Source of the DNA: Candidatus Vecturithrix granuli
Lineage (GTDB): Bacteria > Moduliflexota > Moduliflexia > Moduliflexales > Moduliflexaceae
NCBI GenBank assembly: GCA_000739535.1
Contig: DF820469.1
Coordinates: 232,207 to 296,206 of the forward strand
Direction of reading: 5' to 3'
Length of the DNA stretch: 64,000 nucleotides
Part shown: positions 9,133-16,892 of the stretch, in pieces
Position numbering within the stretch: position 1 is the first letter of the stretch
Layout of the letters: the number at the start of each line of letters is the position of its first letter
The notes under the pieces: generated by a model
The model's database searches: none
The model's input: the letters and a program-made list of their open reading frames with translations, nothing else
Told to the model about the DNA's origin: nothing
Made by a program: the position numbers and the translations under genes

Positions 9133-9147
9133 TTGACAAATTGTCAA
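9133..9147. promoter_or_regulatory. Small palindrome overlapping a possible -35 element
   Basis: TTGACAAATTGTCAA is a 15-base perfect palindrome (6-bp arms, 3-base centre) in the gap between the divergent larC and small plus-strand genes. The TTGACA half could serve as a -35 box, which would make the palindrome an operator-like site, but no convincing -10 box was found at the expected spacing. Confidence 0.3.
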
Positions 9148-9235
9148 AAGTCTAGGTTCAATGGTATCAGAAAAATCATTACGGTATATTGGAAAACTGG
9201 TCAAGAAAATATCCTGACAATTAATAAAAGGCTGT

Positions 9236-9481
9236 ATGGCAGACTTACACATCTATCATTTACACATGGACCCGGTGAATTTAATCGCCATTGTGACGTC
9301 GCGCTACATCCCACGGGCGAATGAAATTTTGCGTATTCAACATTTTAATAACGTCGTCATGTATGCCGAAGTTTTGACCGTCGAACATGAAATTCAACTC
9401 ACCATGCACAAATCCGGCCAACACACGAACCGGGTGAACATCACCGTGCGAGAGGTAGATTTCGTCCCTGGCCGTATCTGA
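9236..9481 (+). CDS. Small hypothetical protein upstream of the toxin-like gene
   Basis: An 81-residue open frame with an alternating polar/hydrophobic pattern suggesting beta strands (NNVVMYAEVLTVEHEIQLTMH, NRVNITVREVDFV). It has no recognised family. The next frame, encoding a truncated toxin-like protein, begins 2 bases past its stop codon. The opposite strand also has a 73-residue open frame here, so the coding strand is not certain. It may be a leftover of a rearranged locus. Confidence 0.35.
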   Translation: MADLHIYHLHMDPVNLIAIVTSRYIPRANEILRIQHFNNVVMYAEVLTVEHEIQLTMHKSGQHTNRVNITVREVDFVPGRI

Positions 9482-9482
9482 C

Positions 9483-9698
9483 GTGAATATATATCGCAAC
9501 AAACTGAACTTTCCCCGGGTTCGCTTTGCAGAGAAAGGTTACACGAAAGGTGATGATGTGTATGCTGCTTTTGGGCAATCTTTTAGCGGAAGATATATCG
9601 CGGTATTCTTTGTTTATAAGCCTGATACCGCAACCGCTATTATTATCAGTGCTCGTGATATAAGCAAGAAGGAACGAAAAACCTATGGAAAAAAATAA
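9483..9698 (+). CDS. BrnT-type ribonuclease toxin, probably N-terminally truncated
   Basis: A 71-residue frame starting at GTG. Its sequence PRVRFAEKGYTKGDDVYAAF, GRYIAVFFVY and IISARDISKKERKTY follows the C-terminal two thirds of BrnT-like RelE-fold toxins (typically 90-100 residues), which cleave RNA. The first helix and strand of the family, about 25-30 residues, are missing: the frame is closed by a TAG 27 bases upstream of the GTG. The gene overlaps the following antitoxin-like gene by 14 bases, the usual toxin-first order. It may be a decayed toxin, or the true start may be hidden by a frameshift. No IS element borders it. Confidence 0.6.
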   Translation: MNIYRNKLNFPRVRFAEKGYTKGDDVYAAFGQSFSGRYIAVFFVYKPDTATAIIISARDISKKERKTYGKK

Positions 9699-9942
9699 TG
9701 TCAGTAGTATTTCACATGCTGATTCTCTGGAAAAAATGGGAGAGTTCTGGGATACGCATGATTTTACAGACTTTGATACCGAGGCTCCTGATGTAGAGTG
9801 TACAGTCACATGTGCAGTGCCCATAGAATTAGAATTATTTTCAGCAGTAGAGAAACAAGCGCATGTACATGGCGTGATCGTTGAAACGCTTGTTAATCTT
9901 TGGCTGCAACAGAAATTAATAGAACAAACCTCGATAGCGTAA
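9685..9942 (+). CDS. CopG/BrnA-type antitoxin-like protein
   Basis: An 85-residue acidic protein whose segment KMGEFWDTHDFTDF matches the start of CopG-type antitoxins (the EFWDTHD box). Its C-terminal helices (IELELFSAVEKQAHVHGVIVETLVNLWLQQKL) would form the ribbon-helix-helix DNA-binding region. Such antitoxins neutralise BrnT-type toxins and repress their own operon. It overlaps the toxin-like gene by 14 bases, which implies translational coupling. Because the toxin appears shortened, the pair may now work only as a repressor remnant. Confidence 0.7.
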   Translation: MEKNNVSSISHADSLEKMGEFWDTHDFTDFDTEAPDVECTVTCAVPIELELFSAVEKQAHVHGVIVETLVNLWLQQKLIEQTSIA

Positions 9943-9955
9943 AATCATCTGGATG

Positions 9956-10687
9956 CTATGCGTTTAAGACATACATCAAAAATTCCGTATTGCCTTTAGC
10001 CCCCTTGATCGGAGATTCAAGCATACCTTTGAACTCGAAACCCAATCTCTCGGCATATTCACGAACTTCTTGCAACACGCGCTGATGTTTTTCGGGCGAT
10101 TTTACGATGCCGCCTTTGCCGACTTCGCCTTTGCCGACTTCGAACTGCGGCTTGACTAAGGCAATGACGTCAGCGCGCGGCTTCAGAAGACGTTGAATCG
10201 GTTCCAGAATTTTGGTAATCGAGATGAAGGAGAGATCGATCACCGCCATGTCCATCTGTTCAGGAAAATCTTCGGGAGTGAGATAGCGCACATTCGTGCG
10301 TTCTCGCGGAATCACGCGTGGATTATTGAGGAGTTTCCAGGCCAGTTGTCCGTACCCGACATCCACAGCATAGACTTTTTTAGCCCCATGCTGTAATAAA
10401 CAATCGGTAAAGCCGCCGGTCGAAGCCCCGACATCAATCGCCACCTTGCCGGTCGGATCAATCTGAAATTCGTGTAAAGCTTTTTCTAATTTCAGACCGC
10501 CGCGCCCCACATAGGGGTGTTCCTGTCCCAGAAGGCGAATATCTGCATCTTCCGGAATAAGCGTGCCGGCTTTATCTATTTTTTGCGCATTCACCAACAC
10601 CAGACCTGCTAAAATGAGGCGTTTCGCCTGTTCGCGGCTTTCCGCCAGGCCACGCTCGCACACTAATTTATCCAGACGTTCTTTCAT
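9956..10687 (-). CDS. tlyA: TlyA-family rRNA (cytidine-2'-O)-methyltransferase
   Basis: A 243-residue protein with an N-terminal S4 RNA-binding domain (RLDKLVCERGLAESREQAKR, about residues 3-60) and an FtsJ-like Rossmann methyltransferase domain. The SAM-binding glycine motif is IDVGASTGGFTDCLLQHGA. Further motifs are VDVGYGQLAWKL, DLSFIS and LVKPQFEVGKGEVGKGGIV, all standard for TlyA. The family 2'-O-methylates cytidines in 16S and/or 23S rRNA and affects capreomycin sensitivity; older annotations call it hemolysin A. The ATG at 10685-10687 gives the family's usual MKERLD start; another ATG nine codons upstream is possible and neither has a strong ribosome site. Confidence 0.9.
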   Translation of the reverse strand: MKERLDKLVCERGLAESREQAKRLILAGLVLVNAQKIDKAGTLIPEDADIRLLGQEHPYVGRGGLKLEKALHEFQIDPTGKVAIDVGASTGGFTDCLLQHGAKKVYAVDVGYGQLAWKLLNNPRVIPRERTNVRYLTPEDFPEQMDMAVIDLSFISITKILEPIQRLLKPRADVIALVKPQFEVGKGEVGKGGIVKSPEKHQRVLQEVREYAERLGFEFKGMLESPIKGAKGNTEFLMYVLNA

Positions 10688-11078
10688 AGCTGGCAAGATC
10701 TGGTACGTGGGCATGATTCTGTCAACAATCTTTTACGAAAAGTAACTACTGTTTTGTCATGACCGACGGGTTCGTAGTAGCCGCTTAAGCGGCGTTTAAA
10801 CGCTAACGCGTTTACTACGAACCAGTCACTCAAATGTTGACAAAGTACTACAAGGATAAGAGATAAGAAAAGGATGTCATGACAAAGAAATTTTTTGCAA
10901 TATGTAGGGGGCAACCATGGTTTTTCCAGGAAAAATCTGGAAATCCGTTGCTTATGAGAAATCCTTGTAGTTGCTTAAATGCAAGGAAATGTATTTTTTT
11001 CTTGAAAAGATTTCTCTCTGATAAAAAATAGCATGAATATTTTGGTCAGTCTGTTGAAGAAATGCTATTGCGCAAGAG
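10688..11078. other. Intergenic region with a palindrome and a family D-like remnant
   Basis: No gene is seen between tlyA and the adaptor gene. An 11-bp inverted repeat GGTTCGTAGTA (10769-10779 against 10813-10823) encloses the palindromes CCGCTTAAGCGG and CGTTTAAACG. An arm CTACAAGGATAAG at about 10849 and its partner at 10948-10972 (TTGCTTATGAGAAATCCTTG...) form a diffuse family D-like pair. The same 25-base partner recurs exactly at 39313-39337. Confidence 0.5.
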
Positions 11079-11112
11079 AAAAAACCGAGTTTTTTGAAAA
11101 AACTCGGTTTTT
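11079..11112. repeat. Family A hairpin immediately before the adaptor start codon
   Basis: AAAAACCGAGTTTTTT with its complement forms a 34-base hairpin ending 6 bases before the ATG at 11119. It has the shape of an intrinsic terminator (GC stem then T-run), yet it leaves no space for a conventional ribosome site for the downstream gene. Confidence 0.75.
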
Positions 11113-11118
11113 AATGCT

Positions 11119-12567
11119 ATGAAATCAAAAATCTTATGGGGAGTTGCTATTGTCGCGATTCTGGCGGGAATCGGACTGGCTGCCAGAAGCTATATGCAGT
11201 CAGATGTGTCGTTCGAGGCTATTCCTGTCGCACTTGTGCAGCGCGGCGCGATCTCCATTAGTATTACGGAAAGCGGAACGCTTCAGGCCTTGCAATCGGT
11301 GACCTTAGCTTCGGAAATTAACGGCAACCGAGCCAAGATCGTCAAGATCGCCGAGGAAGGGAGCTATGTAGAACAAGGCGATCTGGTGATCGAATTTGAT
11401 CGAACCCCCTTTGAAGAAGAACTGCGGAAACTGCGCAGTGAAGTGAAACAAGCGGAAGCCGCCATTGTTGAGGCTCGTGAAAACCTCAAATTGCAGCGAG
11501 CCAAAAATGTCACCGACTTAAAAGAGGCTCAGATCAATATTACTGCGGCTGAAACAGAATTAGAAAATATCCTGGAAGGGGAAGGCGTAATCAAACTACG
11601 TGAGTTAGAAATGGAAGCAGAGCGCGATAAAGCCGCCTTTGACCAGGCGCAGCAGAACGTGATTGACCTGCAAGATATGCTGCAATCGGGATTTATTACG
11701 CAAAATGAATTGAAAAAAGCTGAACTTCAGTTACAAGAGGCGGAGTCAGCCTACAATTTCACAAAACAGAAATGCCAGATTTTTCTGGAATATACGCGCC
11801 CTTCTCAGATTGAAAAAGCAAAGAGCAAAGCCCGTGAGAGTAAAGAAAAATTACAGCAGCTTCAGGAAGTAGCGGAATACCTGGTAAGTCTGCAACAGGC
11901 CAATCTTGAAAAGGAACAGGCGCGACTTGAGGGACTTCAAGAAAAATATCAACAAGCCCTGCACGAATTAGAGAAAACTTCGATTTACGCGCCGATTCCG
12001 GGATTGGTGATTTACAACGAAATTCCTGCAACCGGCGCCACGCGCAAGATTCAGGTAGGCGATGCGGTCTGGAGCCATCAGGGTTTGATCAGTCTGCCTG
12101 ATATTTCGCAAATGCTTGTCGCCACCCAGGTGCGCGAAATTGACATTCATAAAGTGGAATTAGAACAAGAGGTCGCAGTGCAAGTTGATGCGTATCCGGA
12201 CCGGACATATACCGGGAAAGTGCATCTGATCGGATCGCTAGCTCAGGCCAACCGCAATTTACCTTCGGGAACGAAATATTTTGAGGTGCAGGTATTGCTC
12301 CAAGAATCTGACCCGCGTCTGCGTCCTGGCATGACCGCCCGTGTTGATATTCTGATCGATCATTTCGAAGACGTGGTGTATATACCATTAGAAGGCGTGT
12401 TTGAAAAAAACAACCGGAAAGTCTGTTACGTTGTCAAAGGAAGCAAGGCGGAAGAACGGACAATCGCGTTGGGAAAATTTAACAGCGATTACATTATTGT
12501 GCATGACGGACTTGAGGAAGGCGAGCGGATTTATCTTCAGGATCCGACAACTTTGCTTATTCGATAA
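11119..12567 (+). CDS. HlyD/MacA-family periplasmic adaptor (membrane-fusion) protein
   Basis: A 482-residue inner-membrane-anchored periplasmic adaptor. It has one N-terminal transmembrane helix (about 4-24), a half lipoyl domain with KIVKIAEEGSYVEQGDLVIEFD, a long alpha-helical coiled-coil hairpin (about 95-275, many Glu/Gln/Leu heptads) and the second lipoyl half (LEKTSIYAPIPGLVIY). Beta-barrel and membrane-proximal domains follow (GMTARVDILIDHFEDVVYIPLEGVF). These proteins link an inner-membrane ABC or RND pump to an outer-membrane channel. No pump or TolC gene follows: the next genes are unrelated, so it is an orphan or works with a distant transporter. The start lies 6 bases after a terminator-like hairpin, without a Shine-Dalgarno. 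Confidence 0.85.
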   Translation: MKSKILWGVAIVAILAGIGLAARSYMQSDVSFEAIPVALVQRGAISISITESGTLQALQSVTLASEINGNRAKIVKIAEEGSYVEQGDLVIEFDRTPFEEELRKLRSEVKQAEAAIVEARENLKLQRAKNVTDLKEAQINITAAETELENILEGEGVIKLRELEMEAERDKAAFDQAQQNVIDLQDMLQSGFITQNELKKAELQLQEAESAYNFTKQKCQIFLEYTRPSQIEKAKSKARESKEKLQQLQEVAEYLVSLQQANLEKEQARLEGLQEKYQQALHELEKTSIYAPIPGLVIYNEIPATGATRKIQVGDAVWSHQGLISLPDISQMLVATQVREIDIHKVELEQEVAVQVDAYPDRTYTGKVHLIGSLAQANRNLPSGTKYFEVQVLLQESDPRLRPGMTARVDILIDHFEDVVYIPLEGVFEKNNRKVCYVVKGSKAEERTIALGKFNSDYIIVHDGLEEGERIYLQDPTTLLIR

Positions 12568-12870
12568 CATCATTTCTCTTGACAGGAACAGATTTTGGCA
12601 ACATGTAAATTATATTTCTGTTAAAGTAATAGACATGATCGGAAAGAACGAAATTGGCTCGCAGTGAACGCTTCAACGTTCCTGAAAACGCCTGGAACAA
12701 CGCTAAAGCGTTGGCTACGGACCTTATTTCTATAATGTCTAATGATCAGGTTCTTTTTACATCATAATCTCATAAACTAAAGACTGATTCACCAAACACT
12801 GAATACTGATCGCTGAATGCTGATCACTTTTCATAATAATGCGTACATACAACCCTGAGTGGAGGTTTCC
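12568..12870. other. Intergenic region, possible promoter
   Basis: No gene. TTGACA at 12579-12584 is followed 19 bases later by TGTAAA (12604-12609) and an AT-rich stretch, a possible but loosely spaced promoter for the four-gene run downstream. The region also has short imperfect palindromes around AACGCTAAAGCGTT (about 12698). Confidence 0.3.
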
Positions 12871-14028
12871 ATGTCGGAGTACCCGATGAAAGAATACCAC
12901 TATTACGAGTTTCAAGCTGTTGATCGATCCTTGACAAAAGAAGATCGCCAGGTGATCAGTCGTTTGTCAAATCGGTTACAACTCACTCCGAATCAGGCGA
13001 TTTTCATCTATTATAAAGGGGATTTCCCTGGCGATCCGCAAGAAGTGCTGCTCAGATACTTTGACGCCATGTTGTATCTGACGAATTGGGGAACAAAGCG
13101 TCTGATGTTTCGGCTTCCTAAAGCCTTTGTTAATCTTGATGTACTGAAGCAGTACACGCTTGAACAATATATCTCCTGTTCAAGTGTCCGAGATTCCGTG
13201 ATCTTAAACATTTACTGCGCTGATGAGAGCAATACGGGGTGGATTGATGGAGAAGGCTGGCTTCCGGCCATGTTGCCCTTACGCAAAGCATTGTTACACC
13301 AGGATTATCGCCTGCTCTATCTGGCCTGGTTAATGGCAATTCAGCGAACCTACCTCAAACAATTTGAATTGCCCTTACGCGAACCGCCTGTTCCTCCGGG
13401 ATTACAGACGCTTTCCGAATCGCTGCACGATTTTGTCGAATTTTTTAAAATTGATAGAGAGCTTCTGCGCATCGCGGCGGAAGCAAGCCCTGAATTGCCA
13501 GTGGTATCTGACGTCATGCTCTCTGATGCGCTGAAACAGTTTTCGCGTAACGAATGTGAAGACTTTCTGCTGCGTCTGGCACAGGGACAGCCCTACATTC
13601 CGGTCGAACTCCATCGCCGCATTCAGGAGGTACTCGCTCCCAACCCGCAAGAACAGCAAGGTAATCCTCCTGTACGGCGAGAAGCAATTGCTCTCTTACA
13701 GGCGGTTGAACAAGAAAAAGAACCGCCTGAGGAAGAAAATTCTGAAACCGATGATAATCACCATGAAAAAACGGCTTTAGAAACATTATCGCAGCATGAA
13801 TCCCAACTTTGGATCAAGGTCAATGCCTTGATCGAGCGCAAACAAATTAAAGCCTATCAGGAAGCCGTACAAATTCTGCTGCAACTCAAAGATGTTGCCA
13901 GTTATCAGGGCACAGAAGCCGCTTTTGAGGAACAGATTGCCCAACTCCATAAACGCTACAGTAGATTATCCGGGTTTCGTTTACGCTTAACTCAGGCAGA
14001 TTTACTGCCAGAACAAGTCACAGAGTAG
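12871..14028 (+). CDS. Conserved hypothetical protein (YEFQAVDRSLT family)
   Basis: A 385-residue cytoplasmic protein. Its first 215 residues follow a pattern I remember from widespread uncharacterised proteins often found beside SWIM-zinc-finger genes: YYEFQAVDRSLT, KGDFPGDPQEVLLRYFDAML, NWGTKRLMFRLPK, GWLPAMLPLRKALLHQDYRLLYLAWL and EPPVPPGLQTLSESLHDFVEFFKID. The C-terminal part is helical and charged. Function is unknown and no SWIM protein is adjacent here. The ATG at 12871 is preferred to a GTG 12 bases upstream because a GGAGG site lies 5 bases before it. Its stop is 2 bases from the start of the TspO-like gene, so the two are probably co-transcribed. Confidence 0.7.
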   Translation: MSEYPMKEYHYYEFQAVDRSLTKEDRQVISRLSNRLQLTPNQAIFIYYKGDFPGDPQEVLLRYFDAMLYLTNWGTKRLMFRLPKAFVNLDVLKQYTLEQYISCSSVRDSVILNIYCADESNTGWIDGEGWLPAMLPLRKALLHQDYRLLYLAWLMAIQRTYLKQFELPLREPPVPPGLQTLSESLHDFVEFFKIDRELLRIAAEASPELPVVSDVMLSDALKQFSRNECEDFLLRLAQGQPYIPVELHRRIQEVLAPNPQEQQGNPPVRREAIALLQAVEQEKEPPEEENSETDDNHHEKTALETLSQHESQLWIKVNALIERKQIKAYQEAVQILLQLKDVASYQGTEAAFEEQIAQLHKRYSRLSGFRLRLTQADLLPEQVTE

Positions 14029-14030
14029 CT

Positions 14031-14864
14031 ATGTTATCGCAAGGAATCTTTTACAAACGAAATAGTACACTTCGTATTCACGGACTGACGTTCCCGCTCA
14101 ACGCCATACTGAACGCTGCCGCGTTGTGCATGACGCTCGTTGTGAACGGACTGGCAAATAGTTTGCCTCTGAACGGACAGACCACTGGCGAAATCTCCGC
14201 TCGCTTTCCGGTTCTGTTCACGCCCGCGCCTTTTACCTTTAGCATCTGGGGCCTGATTTATCTTCTGCTGCTGACGTTTGCCGTGTATCAGCTTTTTCCT
14301 GCTCAGCATACCGCGCTGTTTTTAGATCGGATCGGCTATTGGTTTGCACTGAGCTGCGTCTTGAATTGTGCCTGGCTCGTGCTCTGGCACTATGAGCAAT
14401 TTGCGCTGACGTTTATTGTCATGCTCGGTCTGTTGGGAAGCCTGGTTGTCATGTATCAACGCTTGAACATCGGACGGCGTCGCGTAACATTACCGGAAAA
14501 ATGGATGGTGAATGTGCCCTTTAGCGTCTATTTGGGATGGATCTCAGTCGCCACGCTTGCCAATTTTGCGGTTGTGTTATCCGCTTTGAATATTGACAGC
14601 CTGGGTTTGCCGCCGATAGTATTCACTTTAATTTTATTGTTGATTGCCACCGGTTTGGCAATGAGTATGATGCTTCGGCGCAATGAAATCGCCTATCCGC
14701 TTGTGATCGTCTGGGCCTTGATTGGGATTGCCGCCCGTCATCAACAGGCATTGCCGGTGCTTGCTGTTCCGGCCGCTCTGCTGGCCTGTATCATGATGAT
14801 GACCTTGATTTTTGTACGACTCGAGACCAATCCTGAACTTTTAAACGGCATCAAAACTCCATGA
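14031..14864 (+). CDS. TspO/MBR-related tryptophan-rich membrane protein
   Basis: A 277-residue integral membrane protein with about eight hydrophobic helices. The stretch FTPAPFTFSIWGLIYLLLLTFAVYQ and the later NVPFSVYLGWISVATLANF are typical of the enlarged TspO/MBR-like family, whose classical members (about 160 residues) bind porphyrins and cholesterol-like ligands. Whether this longer type binds tetrapyrroles is not established. It begins 2 bases after the preceding gene and its stop overlaps the MutT start (ATGA), indicating one operon. Confidence 0.7.
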   Translation: MLSQGIFYKRNSTLRIHGLTFPLNAILNAAALCMTLVVNGLANSLPLNGQTTGEISARFPVLFTPAPFTFSIWGLIYLLLLTFAVYQLFPAQHTALFLDRIGYWFALSCVLNCAWLVLWHYEQFALTFIVMLGLLGSLVVMYQRLNIGRRRVTLPEKWMVNVPFSVYLGWISVATLANFAVVLSALNIDSLGLPPIVFTLILLLIATGLAMSMMLRRNEIAYPLVIVWALIGIAARHQQALPVLAVPAALLACIMMMTLIFVRLETNPELLNGIKTP

Positions 14865-15256
14865 ACAACTCTATTAAAGTGACCGCTGCCGTTATCATTG
14901 AAAATCAGCGGGTGCTCATTACGCAACGAGCCGCGCATGATGCGATGGGCGAAAAGTGGGAATTTCCAGGCGGAAAAATTGAACCGGGTGAAACCCCGCA
15001 AGCCTGTTTGCAGCGAGAATTACAGGAAGAACTGGGAATAGTGGCTGAGGTATGCGATCTGTTTGCTGTCAGCCAACACGCATATCCTCAATTTAACATT
15101 GAATTGTCGGCCTATACCGCCGTCATCCGCTCCGGCCAGATGACGCTGCACACGCACAAAGATGCGCGCTGGGTTACCCTGGATGAACTCCCGTTGTTTG
15201 ACTTTTCTGCCGCTGATCGGCCTATAGTGCAAAAATTAACCTCAACCACTATCTGA
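14861..15256 (+). CDS. mutT: NUDIX hydrolase, MutT-type 8-oxo-dGTP diphosphatase
   Basis: A 131-residue cytoplasmic NUDIX hydrolase. The complete Nudix box is visible: G-x5-E-x7-REUXEEXGU, here GKIEPGETPQACLQ followed by RELQEELGI. The N-terminal strand VTAAVIIENQRVLITQRA and WEFPGG are typical of MutT/CTP pyrophosphohydrolases, which remove oxidised or non-canonical nucleotides such as 8-oxo-dGTP. Its size equals the family norm. It overlaps the upstream TspO-like gene by 4 bases, and the cupin gene starts 6 bases after its stop. Confidence 0.88.
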   Translation: MNNSIKVTAAVIIENQRVLITQRAAHDAMGEKWEFPGGKIEPGETPQACLQRELQEELGIVAEVCDLFAVSQHAYPQFNIELSAYTAVIRSGQMTLHTHKDARWVTLDELPLFDFSAADRPIVQKLTSTTI

Positions 15257-15262
15257 GAAAAA

Positions 15263-15625
15263 ATGATGCAAAAAATTAACCTGACTGAAAAGCTTGCGTT
15301 ATTCAATGATCATTGGAATCCCCGGATCGTTGGTGAATTAAATGGACAACATGTCAAGCTCGTTAAATTATGCGGGGCCTTTGTCTGGCATCAGCATGAT
15401 ACGGAAGATGAAATGTTTCTAGTACTGAAAGGCGCGTTACGCATGGAATTGCGCGATGAGGCCATTGACATCCACGCAGGGGAATTTCTGATTGTACCAC
15501 ACGGGGTCGAACACCGGCCGGTGGCTGACGAAGAAGTTCACGTGTTGTTATTCGAGCCAGCCTCCACGCTGAATACCGGTAACGTGCAAAGTGAATTCAC
15601 CAAAAAACACCTGGAATACCTTTGA
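15263..15625 (+). CDS. Small single-domain cupin protein
   Basis: A 120-residue cupin_2-type beta-barrel. Motif 1 is WHQHDTEDEMFLVLKGAL, with two His and a Glu for metal binding, and motif 2 is GEFLIVPHGVEHRPVA. Such stand-alone cupins bind a divalent metal and act as isomerases, dioxygenases or small-molecule sensors; the substrate cannot be inferred. It closes the four-gene run beginning at 12871. ATG at 15263 and a second ATG at 15266 are equally possible. Confidence 0.8.
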   Translation: MMQKINLTEKLALFNDHWNPRIVGELNGQHVKLVKLCGAFVWHQHDTEDEMFLVLKGALRMELRDEAIDIHAGEFLIVPHGVEHRPVADEEVHVLLFEPASTLNTGNVQSEFTKKHLEYL

Positions 15626-15712
15626 TAGACTCGTAATTTTCTTTTCAGGTTTTTATCATGTTCTGCGCGGGATAATATCAAACGCCATGTTGTTCCTGCC
15701 GGATAAACATGG

Positions 15713-16504
15713 CTATTTTTCGCGTGGCGTAAATGCCGGAAATGAAATTTTCCACTTTTCAAAAATTTTCTGCAATTCCCCTGAAGCGAGGAGTTCCGGA
15801 ATGCGTTGATCATAGATCTCGATCAAAACCTTAGATTTGGGAGTATCAGCAAAAAGCAGGTAGAGATCGCGGGTCCACAAAGGCTCGATGTGATAGAAGG
15901 TAGGATCAAATTGCAGTTCCTCCAAATAAGTCTCAATTTCATCGGTCGTGTCCAGGTACCCATCTATGCGATCTTTTTCAAGCATTTTCAGCGCCTGTTC
16001 AACCGCATCCACTTCAAGCCATTTGTATTGGATACCGGCCATTTCCGGTTCAACATGAAAATCGTAACCGCGTAGCCAGGCAAGCGTTTTTCCTGCCAAT
16101 GTTTGTATTCCTTGCCATTCGGCAATGTTAGCCTTCTTGAACACCACGCTGGTCTCATCAAAATCGATCGGATAGCGCGGCATACGAAATTCTTCTTTGT
16201 AATATTCTCCGGGTACGGCGTCAGCACTTTTCCTGTCCAGCATCTCCAGCGCCCGTTTCCAGGGCACAAGTTCAAAGGTCATCGTGACGCCAACGGGTTC
16301 ATAGACAGCCCGCAAAAGATCAAAATAAACACCTGCACCATCTTTCTGAGTGTACTCTTCCCATTCCGGGGTGACAATGTGAATCGTGGTAACCTTCTCG
16401 GTTTCTTGCCCAACCGTAACACGTACCAGGCAGAACGCCACGAAAAGTCCGGAAACAATACTGCGAATGACGTGTTGCTGGGTGATAATTTTGAAAATGA
16501 ACAT
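15713..16504 (-). CDS. Periplasmic substrate-binding protein, SBP_bac_3 (polar amino-acid type)
   Basis: A 263-residue exported protein with a signal peptide (MFIFKIITQQHVIRSIVSGL through VTVGQ, about 1-32) and a bilobed SBP_bac_3 fold: TIHIVTPEWEEY, GVYFDLLRAVYEPVGVTMTFELVPWKRALEML, then the C-terminal lobe. These proteins normally bind polar amino acids for an ABC importer; orphan versions also act as sensors. The start at 16502-16504 is fixed by a strong AAGGAGG site. No amino-acid permease is adjacent; the divergent neighbour is a sugar-type ABC system of a different class. A paralogue lies at 20752. Confidence 0.8.
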   Translation of the reverse strand: MFIFKIITQQHVIRSIVSGLFVAFCLVRVTVGQETEKVTTIHIVTPEWEEYTQKDGAGVYFDLLRAVYEPVGVTMTFELVPWKRALEMLDRKSADAVPGEYYKEEFRMPRYPIDFDETSVVFKKANIAEWQGIQTLAGKTLAWLRGYDFHVEPEMAGIQYKWLEVDAVEQALKMLEKDRIDGYLDTTDEIETYLEELQFDPTFYHIEPLWTRDLYLLFADTPKSKVLIEIYDQRIPELLASGELQKIFEKWKISFPAFTPREK

Positions 16505-16892
16505 AATATCCTCCTTAGTTTCGTTGACATCGCAGATCAGGAGCACCAATGCATGGGTTGGATTTCAAAGCAAGCGTTGACACTTCTGAAAAGCGATCAA
16601 GGCTGATGAATAATGCGATACTATCATGCTTCGGCCCATCTGGATAAAACAAGCTATACCAGGAGTTATAGAGAATGGCAAGAAAAAAATGATAGGTATT
16701 ACAGGATCAAGCTGTAACCCAGGGAGAAAAAATCTGATTCAGATCGTGCTCGTCCAGACAAAGCACAATTCGGATCGCAATTTCCTTGACTTCAAATGGG
16801 CTTCTGAGTATGCGTCCATCATGCAAAACGTGCGAACGCGCTGTTGCTATTCAGCGCGGAATTAGCGTTAACCTCATCACATCATAGAAACC
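16505..16892. other. Intergenic region between divergent genes
   Basis: This stretch separates the minus-strand binding protein from the plus-strand sugar ATPase. It contains only short unconvincing open frames and no clear promoter, repeat or RNA structure. I see nothing I can name in it. Confidence 0.3.

Noticed and set aside
9281-9502. 73-codon minus-strand frame over the small hypothetical gene
   Set aside because: Less consistent than the plus-strand frame that abuts the toxin-like gene, although the choice is not certain.
16626-16865. 79-codon frame in the gap before the sugar ATPase
   Set aside because: No ribosome site, no recognisable domain and no coupling to neighbours.
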